This document shows positions 49,919 through 62,879 of a stretch of DNA of 64,000 nt, in pieces. A program made the translations under genes and the position numbers. The number at the start of each line of letters is the position of its first letter. Position 1 is the first letter of the stretch. Below the pieces are notes generated by a model that worked only from the letters and a program-made list of their open reading frames with translations, had not been told where the DNA came from and did not search any database. Source of the DNA: Enterobacter cloacae (GTDB lineage Bacteria; Pseudomonadota; Gammaproteobacteria; Enterobacterales; Enterobacteriaceae); NCBI GenBank assembly GCA_014169315.1, contig AP022133.1:2480001-2544000 (forward strand), given 5' to 3'.

Positions 49919-50366
49919 GTTGCGTTCTCGTTTGACTTAACATGTCGACATTATTAAAGGTGTATTTCACCGCTGAGAAACAATTAATTTACATTTAGAT
50001 TGCCAGAAATCAGATATACAAAACCCTGCTATGCATAAGCCTTTAGTGAGCGCATGGCGTACTTGCCACCATACGTTGCCACCCTGTTAATCTAACGCTA
50101 TTTCAATTTTTCAGTTTTACTGGAGGATATACGTCGCGCTCATAATTTGGTTTAGGTCAATCATTTGCATTGAGGTAGAAAAATGAACCTGCAGTTATTT
50201 TCATATTTATTACAATATCCTCTTTAAACATGTAAAAAATAGTTAACTTAGGGTATTTAGAATATCTTCATTTTCGTGGAGAATACGCCGACGGCAAAAC
50301 AACAGAATAAATTCTCAATCTAGCCTGCGTTTTATTGGGTGGTATTTCTTTTACTTATATATCATT
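49919..50366. promoter_or_regulatory. Divergent promoter region, sulfur operon and Aer-like gene
   Basis: 448 AT-rich bases, no supported gene. It must hold the promoter of the operon reading left from 49918 and that of the receptor reading right. No regulator gene is encoded next to it and I could not assign a CysB or Cbl site with confidence. Confidence 0.4.
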
Positions 50367-50378
50367 ATGGAGTTACTC

Positions 50379-51914
50379 ATGCGGCGTAACACTCCCGTTA
50401 CACAAAACGAGTATTTACTTAACGAAGGTTCGACGTTAATGTCGACTACCAATACGCATAGCCATATTACCTATGCAAATTCAGCCTTTATTGAAGCCAG
50501 TGGATATAAAGAAGAAAATCTTCTGGGTGAACCCCATAATGTCATTCGCCATCCCGATATGCCTGCCGAGGCATTTGGAGATATGTGGTTCACCCTGCAG
50601 CAGGGAGAGAGCTGGACGGGGCTGGTCAAGAACCGTCGTCACAACGGGGATCACTACTGGGTTCGCGCCAACGTCACCCCGGTGTATCAGAATGAATCGT
50701 TAACCGGCTATATTTCGGTACGTAATATTCCTACCCGCGAAGAGATCGCCACCAGTGAAAAGCTCTATGAAAAAGTCCGCAACAACGAATTAAAACAGCA
50801 TCGCTTTTATAAAGGGTTAGTGGTTCGCAGAGGAATACTTGCCTTCACCTCTCTGTTTAAACGAATGAGTACCACAAAACGCATTAATAGCGGAATTACG
50901 GTTACCACCCTGCTCGCCTGCTTGCTGGTATTTTCATTCCCCCAAAGTATTACGCAGGTAAGTGGACTTGTTGCACTCTTTATTGCTCTGGCTCTTTATC
51001 TGCATGTACAAATATCTCGCCCGGTGAAAACCATTGTGCACCAAATGCAGCGCGTCGTTTCGGGTCGCAAAACCGACTATTACCATTTTGACAGAGTCGA
51101 TGAAATTGGCCTGATGATGCGTCTGGTGAATCAGTCAGGGTTAAACCTTAATTCACTGGTAGACGATGTTGGCGCGCAAATTTCCGGTATTGGTACCATT
51201 AGCCAACAGGTAGCAAAAGAAGGCGTGGCATTACAGGCGCGCTCGGAAGAAACCGCAGATGACCTGCAGCAAACGGCCGCAGCAGTAGAAGAAATTGCCA
51301 GCGCCGTTCAACAGACGGCAGAAACGGCAAAAGAAGCGATCCAGATGGCGGATCGCACCAGCGCCAGCGCCAACAGCGGTGAAGCCATGATGAAACAGAC
51401 CATCGGCATGATGCAGTCCATTTCACGTGATAACAGCCAAATCGTCGATATTATTGGTGTGATTGACCGTATCGCTTTTCAGACCAATATTCTGGCGCTA
51501 AACGCAGCCGTTGAAGCAGCACGTGCTGGTGAAGCCGGGCGTGGTTTTGCGGTGGTGGCAGCAGAAGTGCGCAACCTCGCGCAACACTCCGCGACAGCAG
51601 CCAAAGAGATCAAGCTGCTTATTGAGAAAAATGTCTCCAGCGTTAACTCTGGCGTGGAAATGGTTGAGCAAACCGAAACACAACTGACAGTGATGGTTGG
51701 TAACGTACTGCAGATGTCTTCCCTGATTAAGGAGATCGGTCATGCCACGCAGGAGCAGACTCAGGCACTCGCACTTATCAACGAGTCCATCTCCCGCATC
51801 GGCGTGATGACGCATAACAATACAGGGATGGTGGATCACGTCACCCGCGCTGCAAATCACCTGACGCAGCGCACCACGCGTCTGCAGCAGGCGATTGCGG
51901 TCTTTGGCGGTTAA
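50379..51914 (+). CDS. Aer-like PAS methyl-accepting chemotaxis protein
   Basis: 511 residues. N-terminal PAS domain of the FAD-binding Aer type ([18 protein letters not shown], then [20 protein letters not shown] and [19 protein letters not shown]), a short hydrophobic membrane anchor around residues 165-205 without a periplasmic domain, HAMP-like segment, and a signalling hairpin with the CheW/CheA tip [23 protein letters not shown] near 370. No C-terminal NWETF tether, as in Aer. Senses redox or energy state. The ATG at 50379 follows GGAG; 50367 is an alternative. Its stop overlaps that of the convergent cupin gene. Confidence 0.9.
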   Translation: MRRNTPVTQNEYLLNEGSTLMSTTNTHSHITYANSAFIEASGYKEENLLGEPHNVIRHPDMPAEAFGDMWFTLQQGESWTGLVKNRRHNGDHYWVRANVTPVYQNESLTGYISVRNIPTREEIATSEKLYEKVRNNELKQHRFYKGLVVRRGILAFTSLFKRMSTTKRINSGITVTTLLACLLVFSFPQSITQVSGLVALFIALALYLHVQISRPVKTIVHQMQRVVSGRKTDYYHFDRVDEIGLMMRLVNQSGLNLNSLVDDVGAQISGIGTISQQVAKEGVALQARSEETADDLQQTAAAVEEIASAVQQTAETAKEAIQMADRTSASANSGEAMMKQTIGMMQSISRDNSQIVDIIGVIDRIAFQTNILALNAAVEAARAGEAGRGFAVVAAEVRNLAQHSATAAKEIKLLIEKNVSSVNSGVEMVEQTETQLTVMVGNVLQMSSLIKEIGHATQEQTQALALINESISRIGVMTHNNTGMVDHVTRAANHLTQRTTRLQQAIAVFGG

Positions 51915-52309
51915 CGGCCCTGATACTGCTCGTCGGTAACTTTTTCCAGCCACTCAACCGGGCTGCCGTTTACTGCCTCGGCGATGGCGATATGCGTCAT
52001 CGCCGTTTGTGCGCTCGCACCGTGCCAGTGCTTCACGCCAGGCGGGATCCAGGCAATATCACCCTGATTCAACGGTTCCGCCTCTTTACCCCACTCCTGT
52101 AACCAGCCGCGTCCCTGGGTGACAATCAGCGTTTGTCCAAGAGGATGGGTATGCCAGGCAGTGCGTGCCCCCGGTTCAAAGGTTACCGTTGCGCCACCCA
52201 CTTTAGCGGGCTCCGTCGCCTGGAAAGGCGCGTCAATACGAACAGTACCGGTAAACCAGGCTTCTGGTCCCTGAATCGAAGGTAATGAACCACTACGGAT
52301 AATTTTCAC
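51911..52309 (-). CDS. Cupin-domain protein
   Basis: 132 residues, single cupin barrel: [28 protein letters not shown] near 47-75 (HxH...E...G motif 1) and [17 protein letters not shown] near 83-98 (motif 2 His), so a metal site is likely. Similar to small cupins annotated as carboxymuconolactone-decarboxylase-associated or hydroxynitrile-lyase-like. Divergent from a LysR gene, its likely regulator. The reaction is not known. Confidence 0.85.
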   Translation of the reverse strand: MKIIRSGSLPSIQGPEAWFTGTVRIDAPFQATEPAKVGGATVTFEPGARTAWHTHPLGQTLIVTQGRGWLQEWGKEAEPLNQGDIAWIPPGVKHWHGASAQTAMTHIAIAEAVNGSPVEWLEKVTDEQYQGR

Positions 52310-52415
52310 GATGTTCTCCTCATTTGCTGTTGTGCTAACAGTAGCGCAAGGGTGCCGTGAGTATTAGACTGCATAATAAGAAAGGAACCATGAATGTAAT
52401 TCATAAATTGGGTAA

Positions 52416-53312
<897 letters not shown>

Positions 53313-53313
53313 G

Positions 53314-54723
<1,410 letters not shown>

Positions 54724-56220
54724 ATGAAAACAAGCAATAAAAACGCAGCCGATCATCATGCTGCGAGACGTCGTTGGTTGAACTCCCACGAAGAGGGCTA
54801 CCACAAAGCGATGGGCAACCGTCAGGTTCAAATGATCGCCATCGGTGGCGCTATCGGCACAGGTCTGTTTTTAGGTGCTGGTGCTCGTCTGCAGATGGCG
54901 GGTCCGGCTCTCGCCCTGGTCTATCTGGTGTGTGGGATCTTCTCCTTCTTTATTCTCCGTGCGCTGGGCGAACTGGTACTGCATCGCCCTTCCAGCGGCA
55001 GTTTTGTCTCTTATGCCCGTGAGTTTCTCGGCGAAAAAGCCGCCTATGTTGCAGGCTGGATGTACTTCGTTAACTGGGCGATGACCGGTATCGTCGATAT
55101 CACCGCCGTTGCGCTGTATATGCACTACTGGGGCGCGTTTGGCGATGTGCCGCAATGGGTGTTTGCCCTCGGTGCGCTGGCCATTGTCGGCACAATGAAC
55201 ATGATCGGCGTGAAGTGGTTCGCGGAGATGGAGTTCTGGTTTGCGCTGGTAAAAGTGCTGGCGATCGTGGTGTTCCTGGTGGTTGGTACGGTATTCCTCG
55301 GCAGCGGTAAGCCGCTGGACGGTAATGCCACGGGCTTCCACCTGATAACCGATAACGGCGGTTTCTTCCCGCACGGTCTGCTGCCTGCGCTGGTTCTGGT
55401 TCAGGGCGTGGTGTTTGCCTTTGCCTCTATTGAACTGGTGGGGACGGCGGCGGGCGAATGTAAAGATCCGCAGACGATGGTTCCAAAAGCGATCAACAGC
55501 GTTATCTGGCGCATTGGCCTGTTTTATGTTGGTTCCGTGGTACTGCTGGTTCTGCTGCTGCCGTGGAATGCCTACCAGGCAGGTCAGAGTCCGTTCGTGA
55601 CCTTCTTCTCTAAGCTTGGCGTGCCTTACGTTGGCAGCGTGATGAACATCGTGGTACTGACTGCGGCGCTCTCCAGCCTGAACTCCGGTCTTTACTCTAC
55701 CGGTCGTATTCTGCGCTCCATGTCGATGGGTGGCTCTGCACCGAAATTCATGTCGAAGATGAGCAAGCAGCATGTCCCTTACGCGGGCATTCTGGCAACG
55801 CTGGTGGTGTATGTTTTCGGTGTGTTCCTGAACTATCTGGTACCGTCTCAGGTGTTTGAGATCGTGCTGAACGTTGCCGCACTCGGCATTATCGCCTCCT
55901 GGGCCTTTATCGTGGTCTGTCAGATGCGTCTGCGTAAAGCGATTAAAGAAGGCAAAGCCGCTGACGTCAGCTTTAAGCTGCCAGGCGCACCGGTGACCTC
56001 ATGGCTCACCCTGCTGTTCCTGTTCAGCGTGCTGGTACTGATGGCGTTTGACTACCCGAACGGCACCTACACCATTGCCACCATCCCACTGCTGGCAGTG
56101 CTGTTGATTGCAGGCTGGTTTGGCGTACGTAAACGCGTTCACGAAATTCACAGCACCGCGCCGGTTCATCCTGATGATGAAAAGCAAGACGGCCCGCTGA
56201 TTGAAGAGACCTCGCGTTAA
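54724..56220 (+). CDS. ansP: L-asparagine permease
   Basis: 498 residues (E. coli AnsP 499) with near-identity over most of the chain, e.g. RRWLNSHEEGYHKAMGNRQVQMIAIGGAIGTGLFLGAG. APC superfamily, 12 membrane helices; proton-coupled asparagine uptake. The ATG at 54724 is chosen because it aligns with the AnsP start. Monocistronic; its terminator appears split by a mobile element. Confidence 0.96.
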   Translation: MKTSNKNAADHHAARRRWLNSHEEGYHKAMGNRQVQMIAIGGAIGTGLFLGAGARLQMAGPALALVYLVCGIFSFFILRALGELVLHRPSSGSFVSYAREFLGEKAAYVAGWMYFVNWAMTGIVDITAVALYMHYWGAFGDVPQWVFALGALAIVGTMNMIGVKWFAEMEFWFALVKVLAIVVFLVVGTVFLGSGKPLDGNATGFHLITDNGGFFPHGLLPALVLVQGVVFAFASIELVGTAAGECKDPQTMVPKAINSVIWRIGLFYVGSVVLLVLLLPWNAYQAGQSPFVTFFSKLGVPYVGSVMNIVVLTAALSSLNSGLYSTGRILRSMSMGGSAPKFMSKMSKQHVPYAGILATLVVYVFGVFLNYLVPSQVFEIVLNVAALGIIASWAFIVVCQMRLRKAIKEGKAADVSFKLPGAPVTSWLTLLFLFSVLVLMAFDYPNGTYTIATIPLLAVLLIAGWFGVRKRVHEIHSTAPVHPDDEKQDGPLIEETSR

Positions 56221-56225
56221 TTATC

Positions 56226-56248
56226 AAAAAAGGGAAGGCATTTGCCTT
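56226..56248 (+). terminator. Left half of the ansP/MCP terminator, split by the inserted element
   Basis: AAAAAAGGG at 56226-56234 is complementary to CCCTTTTTTT at 59433-59442, over 3 kb away, on the far side of the mobile structure. Between the left half and the element lies the palindrome AAGGCATTTGCCTT (56235-56248). Joined, the halves would make a bidirectional terminator for the convergent ansP and MCP genes. That they were once adjacent is inferred. Confidence 0.45.
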
Positions 56249-56442
56249 AATGCTTGTCAGTTAAACCTGGTGGATAATTCCGTTCACCTTAATATCCGCA
56301 GAAAATAATACGCTCACAATCTGTGAACGGGACAAGGGGGCCACCGCGGCCCCCTTATCAATCCCCGCGGCCCCGCAGAGAAATCGGTGCTTCGCACTGC
56401 ACTCACCTCCCGACCCGCTGCCTGCGGTCGGCTCGACTCAAG
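56248..56442 (+). repeat. Left 195-base inverted-repeat arm
   Basis: 195 bases matching the reverse complement of 59228-59422 with about seven mismatches (96%) by hand alignment. The outer end, TAATGCTTGTCAGTTAA, resembles the terminal inverted repeat of IS4 (TAATGCCGATCAGTTAA). The arm is itself rich in hairpins: CCGTTCAC/GTGAACGG, GGGGGCC/GGCCCCC, CCGACC/GGTCGG. The inner end meets the IS3-family element exactly. No coding sense. Confidence 0.85.
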
Positions 56443-56509
56443 TGAAGTGGTTTAATAGTTTTAGACACGTTCAGAGGTTATAAATTAAATAACTGATGAG
56501 GTGCAAAAA

Positions 56510-56793
56510 ATGAATTCACGCCGATTTACCCCAGAGTTTAAACGCGAGTGCGCTGAGCTGGTCCTTGACCATGGCTACTCATTCCGCCAGGCCTGCGAAG
56601 CCTCTGATGTCGGTGTCACGGCCATGAGACGCTGGGTCAGACAGCTTGAAATTGAACGTGGTGGCCTGGTTTTATCCGGTCAGGGCATCCCCTCTCCGGC
56701 TCCTCCGCTCACGCCAGAGCAGCAGTACATTCGTCAGCTTGAAGAACGGGTTCAGCGGCTTGAGAGGGACAAGGAGATATTAAAAAAGGCTAC
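56510..56793 (+). pseudogene. IS3-family orfA, 5' part, split by IS30
   Basis: Starts MNSRRFTPEFKRECAELVLD with a helix-turn-helix (YSFRQACEASDVGVTAMRRW) and a leucine-zipper-like coiled coil (YIRQLEERVQRLERDKEILKK). The slippery A6G site for -1 frameshifting into orfB is at 56782-56788. IS30 enters at codon 95. Rejoined at 58017, orfA would read a further TALLMSDASKP and stop at 58050, giving about 105 residues. Inactive as it stands. Upstream GTG at 56501 is an alternative start. Confidence 0.85.
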
Positions 56794-58014
56794 TGTAGAT
56801 TCAATTGGTCAACGCAACAGTTATGTGAAAACATGGGGTTGCGGAGGTTTTTTGAATGAGACGAACATTTACAGCAGAGGAAAAAGCCTCTGTTTTTGAA
56901 CTATGGAAGAACGGAACAGGCTTCAGTGAAATAGCGAATATCCTGGGTTCAAAACCCGGAACGATCTTCACTATGTTAAGGGATACTGGCGGCATAAAAC
57001 CCCATGAGCGTAAGCGGGCTGTAGCTCACCTGACACTGTCTGAGCGCGAGGAGATACGAGCTGGTTTGTCAGCCAAAATGAGCATTCGTGCGATAGCTAC
57101 TGCGCTGAATCGCAGTCCTTCGACGATCTCACGTGAAGTTCAGCGTAATCGGGGCAGACGCTATTACAAAGCTGTTGATGCTAATAACCGAGCCAACAGA
57201 ATGGCGAAAAGGCCAAAACCGTGCTTACTGGATCAAAATTTACCATTGCGAAAGCTTGTTCTGGAAAAGCTGGAGATGAAATGGTCTCCAGAGCAAATAT
57301 CAGGATGGTTAAGGCGAACAAAACCACGTCAAAAAACGCTGCGAATATCACCTGAGACAATTTATAAAACGCTGTACTTTCGTAGCCGTGAAGCGCTACA
57401 CCACCTGAATATACAGCATCTGCGACGGTCGCATAGCCTTCGCCATGGCAGGCGTCATACCCGCAAAGGCGAAAGAGGTACGATTAACATAGTGAACGGA
57501 ACACCAATTCACGAACGTTCCCGAAATATCGATAACAGACGCTCTCTGGGGCATTGGGAGGGCGATTTAGTCTCAGGTACAAAAAACTCTCATATAGCCA
57601 CACTTGTAGACCGAAAATCACGTTATACGATCATCCTTAGACTCAGGGGCAAAGATTCTGTCTCAGTAAATCAGGCTCTTACCGACAAATTCCTGAGTTT
57701 ACCGTCAGAACTCAGAAAATCACTGACATGGGACAGAGGAATGGAACTGGCCAGACATCTAGAATTTACTGTCAGCACCGGCGTTAAAGTTTACTTCTGC
57801 GATCCTCAGAGTCCTTGGCAGCGGGGAACAAATGAGAACACAAATGGGCTAATTCGGCAGTACTTTCCTAAAAAGACATGTCTTGCCCAATATACTCAAC
57901 ATGAACTAGATCTGGTTGCTGCTCAGCTAAACAACAGACCGAGAAAGACACTGAAGTTCAAAACACCGAAAGAGATAATTGAAAGGGGTGTTGCATTGAC
58001 AGATTGAATCTACA
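56794..58014 (+). mobile_element. IS30, complete
   Basis: Exactly 1221 bases, the IS30 length, with ends TGTAGATTCAATTGGTCAAC (left) and TTGACAGATTGAATCTACA (right). A 2-base target duplication AC flanks it (56792-56793 and 58015-58016), as IS30 makes. Inserted within orfA of the IS3-family element, so it is the younger insertion. Confidence 0.97.
56856..58007 (+). CDS. IS30 transposase
   Basis: 383 residues, the exact IS30 transposase length and, as far as I can recall, sequence (MRRTFTAEEKASVFELWKNG start). N-terminal helix-turn-helix regions (SIRAIATALNRSPSTISREV near 75-95) bind the ends; the catalytic DDE is seen as GHWEGDLVSG near 233, TWDRGMELARH near 293 and GTNENTNGLIRQYFPK near 330. 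Appears intact, so the element may be active. Confidence 0.97.
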   Translation: MRRTFTAEEKASVFELWKNGTGFSEIANILGSKPGTIFTMLRDTGGIKPHERKRAVAHLTLSEREEIRAGLSAKMSIRAIATALNRSPSTISREVQRNRGRRYYKAVDANNRANRMAKRPKPCLLDQNLPLRKLVLEKLEMKWSPEQISGWLRRTKPRQKTLRISPETIYKTLYFRSREALHHLNIQHLRRSHSLRHGRRHTRKGERGTINIVNGTPIHERSRNIDNRRSLGHWEGDLVSGTKNSHIATLVDRKSRYTIILRLRGKDSVSVNQALTDKFLSLPSELRKSLTWDRGMELARHLEFTVSTGVKVYFCDPQSPWQRGTNENTNGLIRQYFPKKTCLAQYTQHELDLVAAQLNNRPRKTLKFKTPKEIIERGVALTD

Positions 58015-58016
58015 AC

Positions 58017-58913
58017 AGCTTTGCTGATGTCGGACGCCAGCAAGCCCTGAAACTTGTCGCCGCCCTGAGCCAGGAATACAGCGTAAAAGAGCTCTGTGCG
58101 GTCCTCGGCGTTTGCCGGAGTCTGGTTTACTACCATCGCAAACGCCAGAAACAACCGGATACGACGCGAATTGCCCTACAGCGAAGGGTGGCCGAGCTAC
58201 ACCGTCTTGGGCGGGGCTCAGCCGGAGCAAGAACGTTGTCTTTACTGCTTCGCCGCGAAGGAGAAAACGTTGGGCGTTACAAGGCCGGGCGACTGATGAA
58301 AGAAGCCGGTCTGGTGAGCAGGCAGCCCGGAAAACACCGCTATCGCCTGTGTAACCGGCAGTCTAATCTGGCGGAAAATCATCTCAGTCGCAATTTTACG
58401 GTAAATGCACCGGATAATGTGTGGTGTGGAGATATCACTTTTATCAGAACACAAGCGGGCTGGCTGTATCTGGCAGTGGTACTGGATTTATACGCGCGAA
58501 AAGTGGTGGGTTGGGCGTTCTCGTCTGTGGCTGACAGCCAGCTGGCGCAGAATGCCCTTACAATGGCCTGGGAAAACCGGGGCCGTCCAAAAGGATTAAT
58601 GTTCCACTCTGACCAGGGTTCTCAGTATGCCAGCATGTCATACAGGGACATAGCGAAGCTGTACGGCATCAGACTCAGCATGAGTCGCAAAGGAAACTGC
58701 TGGGACAATGCCGTTGCAGAGAGGCTGTTCCGGAGTCTTAAAACGGAATGGTTGTTACGTGAAGGCTACCGAAACAGAAGTGAAGCAGTGAAGGATGTGG
58801 TTCAGTACCTGAGTGGGTATTACAACCGGGTAAGGCCGCATAAAAACAACGGAGGGTTAACACCTGCCGAGATGGAAAGACAAAGAACCTCAGGTCGTGT
58901 CCAAATTAAGTAG
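58017..58913 (+). pseudogene. IS3-family orfB (transposase), separated from its start by IS30
   Basis: Reads SFADVGRQQALKLVAALSQE from 58017 and continues to a TAG at 58913, about 298 codons. Rve integrase core with the IS3 DDE triad: VWCGDITFI, FHSDQGSQYAS, and NAVAERLFRSLKTEW. In the uninterrupted element it is joined to orfA by -1 frameshifting, confirmed by the frame arithmetic once IS30 is removed. The catalytic domain is complete; internal initiation at 58188 would give a truncated product. Confidence 0.88.
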
Positions 58914-58922
58914 ACCACTTCA

Positions 58923-59227
58923 GCATTAGCCTGCATCCCTGCAGGCAATGCCCTCTCGGCGCATCCCTGCGCCTCGCCCCGGCCTCCAGGAAACGCTTCG
59001 GCGATTTTCAGCCGGACTCACGCTCCCTCAACCTTCTTCATCGCCTGAATGTGGCACGGGTGTTGAGTCCCCGCTGAAATCGGCGAACCGGAGACCGGAT
59101 GACAAGGGCTGGACGCCAGGGATGGCGGCCAGAGGCGAAACGAGACAGGACAAAATTGCCGGAAGCAATTTTGAACAACGCTTGCGTTGGCCCCGAAGGG
59201 GCGAGTCCCAGGGATGGGACGAGTAAT
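58923..59227. other. Structured non-coding interior of the inverted-repeat element
   Basis: 305 bases with no plausible protein. A run of hairpins is visible: CCTGCATCCCTGCAGG, CGCATCCCTGCG, CAAAATTGC/GCAATTTTG (59149-59174), CAACGCTTGCGTTG (59177-59190), CCCCGAAGGGG, GTCCCAGGGATGGGAC (59205-59220), and a longer imperfect stem GGCGATTTTCAGC.../GCTGAAATCGGCG. Such density suggests a folded RNA or single-stranded DNA structure. Not recognised. Confidence 0.6.
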
Positions 59228-59422
59228 CTTGAGTCGAGCCGACCGCAGGCAGCCGGTCGGGAGGTGAGCGCAGTGCGAAGCACCGATTTCTCTGCGGGGC
59301 CGCGGGGATTGGCAAGGGGGCCGCGGTGGCCCCCTTGTCCCGTTCACAGGTTGTGAGCGTATTATTTTCTGCGGATATTAAGGTGAACGGAATTATCCAC
59401 CATGCTTAACTGACAAGCATTA
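59228..59422 (-). repeat. Right 195-base inverted-repeat arm
   Basis: Reverse complement of 56248-56442 at about 96% identity, ending TTAACTGACAAGCATTA on the plus strand. Identity stops precisely at 59422, one side of a clean element boundary. No direct repeat of the flanks was found. Confidence 0.85.
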
Positions 59423-59455
59423 GATCATATGACCCTTTTTTTCCGGGTAGCGAAC

Positions 59456-61150
59456 TCAGAACGTTTCCCAGTTATCCCCGTTATCCGCGACCGTTGGACG
59501 TAACGCCGCAGGTTTTACGGCCACAGAGGTCTGAGGTTGTCCACGCCCCTGTGTTTTACCACTCAACCGAAACGCTCCGACGGCCTCAGTCAGACGCGCA
59601 CCCTGCTCTTCGAGCGATGCCGCGGCTGCAGAGGCTTCTTCCACCAGCGAGGCGTTCTGCTGGGTGACTTTATCCATCTCCGAAATCGCCTGGCTCACCT
59701 GCACAATACCCCGGCTCTGTTCGTCAGACGCAGCGGCAATCTCCAGCATAATATCGGTGACGCGTTTAACCGCCTCGACAATTTCATTCATGGTGTTGCC
59801 CGCAGCCACCACCTCGCCGGAACCCTGGTCAATCAGTGACACGGATTCGTTGATCAGACTTTCAATCTCTTTTGCTGCATTCGCACTGCGACTTGCCAGA
59901 GTACGCACCTCACTCGCCACCACCGCAAAACCACGGCCTTGCTCACCCGCTCGTGCGGCTTCTACCGCGGCGTTGAGTGCCAGGATATTAGTCTGGAACG
60001 CAATGCTGTTAATGACTGCGGTAATTTCAGAGATTTTCTTCGAACTGGTGGAGATGTTACCCATTGTTTTCACCACGCCGGAAACCATCTGACCACCGCG
60101 GCTGGCTTTGCCAGAGGCATCTTCCGCCAGCTTGCTTGCATGATGTGCGTTATCGGCGTTTTGCTTCACGGTTGCCGTCAGCTGTTCCATGCTGGCTGCC
60201 GTCTGTTCAATGGCGGCGGCCTGCTGCTCGGTGCGTGAAGAGAGGTCGGTGTTACCGGCAGAAATCTCGCTGGTGCCGCGGTAGATCTCTTCCGCTCCCT
60301 GACGCACGGTGCCTACCGTGGTCACCAGAGAGCGCTGCATGATTTGCAGATCGCGCGTCAGACGCCCGATTTCGCTACGCCCTGCCACATCCTCCGACAT
60401 GGTCAGATCGCCTTTAGCGATATTCTCAATGCGCGTTGCGGCACGTTGCAGCGGGTTGATCACCGTGCGGCGCAGTACGATGAAGGTCATGACCGTCAGC
60501 ACCAGTGCCAGCCCGAACGCACCGATCATAAACATCAGCCCCAGTTGTGTTCGGGTATGTGCCTCTGCTGTCAATGCGTTGGCACGATCGGTACGGATTT
60601 TAATCGCCTTCAACAACACGTCGTTATAGGCGTCATCCAGCGGACGCGCAATGTCATTTTCGTGGTTAATGATGGCTTCAAACATGCCGTTTTTGGCAAA
60701 TTTGAGCATCGGCTGAAGACCGGCGATATACGCGTCATAATGCGCTTTTATGTCAGCATCCAGCGCTTCGTCGGCAGGTGTGCGCACAGCGCGATTCATG
60801 TACGCGTTAAATCCCTCCTGCGACTGCTTAATGCGCGTTTCTGCTTCACTGATGTTTTGCTTCATCGCCTCCATTTCAGCGATACGGCTTGCCGCACCTG
60901 CATGGATCATGTTGATACGCGCGGTTCGCAGGTGGTTAGAGCTGTTTGATAAACCCAGACGAACCTGAATTTCTGATGTGACATCCTGCTGATCGGTATC
61001 CGCTTTCAACAGGAAATAGCCCGCCAGGCCTGAGCTCAAGGCAAACAGAAGAATGATGCCACCGAGAATGGAGGAAAACAGCGGAACCAGCCTGATGTGA
61101 TGCAAGAAGCTCAGCTTTTGCTGCGCCTGCATCGAAGTTGTGTTGTCCAT
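59456..61150 (-). CDS. Methyl-accepting chemotaxis protein (Tar/Tsr type)
   Basis: 564 residues from the ATG at 61150. Helix 1 ([23 protein letters not shown], about 25-48), periplasmic four-helix ligand domain with [14 protein letters not shown] near 72-85 (arginines at the position used by Tar/Tcp for acidic ligands), helix 2 ([24 protein letters not shown]), HAMP, and the signalling hairpin [37 protein letters not shown]. Ends in NWETF, the CheR/CheB docking pentapeptide, so it is a high-abundance type receptor. Ligand unknown; aspartate- or citrate-like acids are possible. A flagellar-type promoter lies upstream. Confidence 0.93.
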   Translation of the reverse strand: MDNTTSMQAQQKLSFLHHIRLVPLFSSILGGIILLFALSSGLAGYFLLKADTDQQDVTSEIQVRLGLSNSSNHLRTARINMIHAGAASRIAEMEAMKQNISEAETRIKQSQEGFNAYMNRAVRTPADEALDADIKAHYDAYIAGLQPMLKFAKNGMFEAIINHENDIARPLDDAYNDVLLKAIKIRTDRANALTAEAHTRTQLGLMFMIGAFGLALVLTVMTFIVLRRTVINPLQRAATRIENIAKGDLTMSEDVAGRSEIGRLTRDLQIMQRSLVTTVGTVRQGAEEIYRGTSEISAGNTDLSSRTEQQAAAIEQTAASMEQLTATVKQNADNAHHASKLAEDASGKASRGGQMVSGVVKTMGNISTSSKKISEITAVINSIAFQTNILALNAAVEAARAGEQGRGFAVVASEVRTLASRSANAAKEIESLINESVSLIDQGSGEVVAAGNTMNEIVEAVKRVTDIMLEIAAASDEQSRGIVQVSQAISEMDKVTQQNASLVEEASAAAASLEEQGARLTEAVGAFRLSGKTQGRGQPQTSVAVKPAALRPTVADNGDNWETF

Positions 61151-61202
61151 GACCGTCGACTCTCTTGTAGGTAAGATGCGTATAAACACGCCTGTAAAAT
61201 AG

Positions 61203-61229
61203 TCATCGGCACGGCAGGAAATTTGATTA
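61203..61229 (-). promoter_or_regulatory. Probable sigma-28 (FliA) promoter of the MCP gene
   Basis: On the minus strand, GCCGATGA (61210-61203) matches the FliA -10 GCCGATAA at 7 of 8, and TAATCAAA (61229-61222) stands at the right 11-base spacing in the -35 position (TAAAGTTT, weak match). It lies 53 bases before the start codon. Confidence 0.55.
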
Positions 61230-61270
61230 TGGCGAAAAGCGCAAGACAGGTCACACTTTAGAGAAGATTA

Positions 61271-61302
61271 TTAAAGAAAGGCCAGCGGCAAAAACCGCTG
61301 GC
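61271..61302 (-). terminator. Terminator of frmRA
   Basis: Stem GCCAGCGG/CCGCTGGC around CAAAAA, 8 bases beyond the frmA stop on the minus strand, followed there by CTTTCTTTAA. Confidence 0.85.
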
Positions 61303-61309
61303 AGAATAA

Positions 61310-62461
<1,152 letters not shown>

Positions 62462-62737
62462 TTATTTTAGATAAGAGCGCAGTAAATGGCCGACTTCTGC
62501 CATCCGAACTGCCCGCTGATCCGGGGTTGTCTCCCCCGTCACCAGCTCATCTTTGAGGTGAATTTCGACCATCTCGCCCATCAGGCCATTAGCAGCACCG
62601 CGCACGGCGGCAATTTGCTGCAGGATAGCCAGACAGGGATCGCCTGATTCCAGCGCGCGCTCAAGCGCATCGACCTGCCCCCGAATGCGGCGAACGCGGG
62701 TCAGGATACGCTTTTTATCTTCGGGCGAATGCGGCAT
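62462..62737 (-). CDS. frmR: Formaldehyde-sensing repressor FrmR
   Basis: 91 residues, CsoR/RcnR family (DUF156) all-helical repressor: RVRRIRGQVDALERAL near 15-30, and a formaldehyde-reactive site made of the N-terminal Pro2 (MPHSPEDKKR) and Cys35 (GDPCLAILQQ). Releases frmA when crosslinked by formaldehyde. The start at 62737 gives the family length; a longer in-frame reading from 63229 is rejected. Overlies an operator immediately upstream. Confidence 0.95.
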   Translation of the reverse strand: MPHSPEDKKRILTRVRRIRGQVDALERALESGDPCLAILQQIAAVRGAANGLMGEMVEIHLKDELVTGETTPDQRAVRMAEVGHLLRSYLK

Positions 62738-62751
62738 ACGGCTCTCCTTAG

Positions 62752-62773
62752 ATACTATAGGGGGGTATGGTAT
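62752..62773 (-). promoter_or_regulatory. FrmR operator
   Basis: ATACTATAGGGGGGTATGG, an inverted ATAC/GTAT pair around a G-tract, 15 bases before frmR. This AT-G/C-tract-AT layout is characteristic of CsoR/RcnR/FrmR operators. Confidence 0.75.
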
Positions 62774-62879
62774 TTGAGTTATTTGTTTATGTAAACCGTC
62801 CATTGCATCTGATATTCCCTTTCCCGCAAAATGCTGTAATATGCGATTTATTGCGACATTCTGCAGGATTAAAAGAAAC

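Larger units (their letters stand above)
56443..58922 (+). mobile_element. IS3-family insertion sequence, interrupted by IS30
   Basis: Terminal inverted repeats TGAAGTGGTTTAATAGTTTT (left, 56443) and, on the minus strand, TGAAGTGGTCTACTTAATTT (right, ending 58922), both continuing to a shared GACACG. Without IS30 and one copy of its target duplication it is 1257 bases, a normal IS3 size, with orfA and orfB in the -1 frame relation. No target-site duplication is seen at its outer ends (CAAG versus GCAT), which suggests a deletion or recombination at one border. The exact named IS is not recognised. Confidence 0.88.

Noticed and set aside
59018..59356. Overlapping open frames of 80-110 codons in the hairpin-rich core
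   Set aside because: Frames are open in several phases at once because of GC-rich palindromes; no ribosome sites and no motifs.
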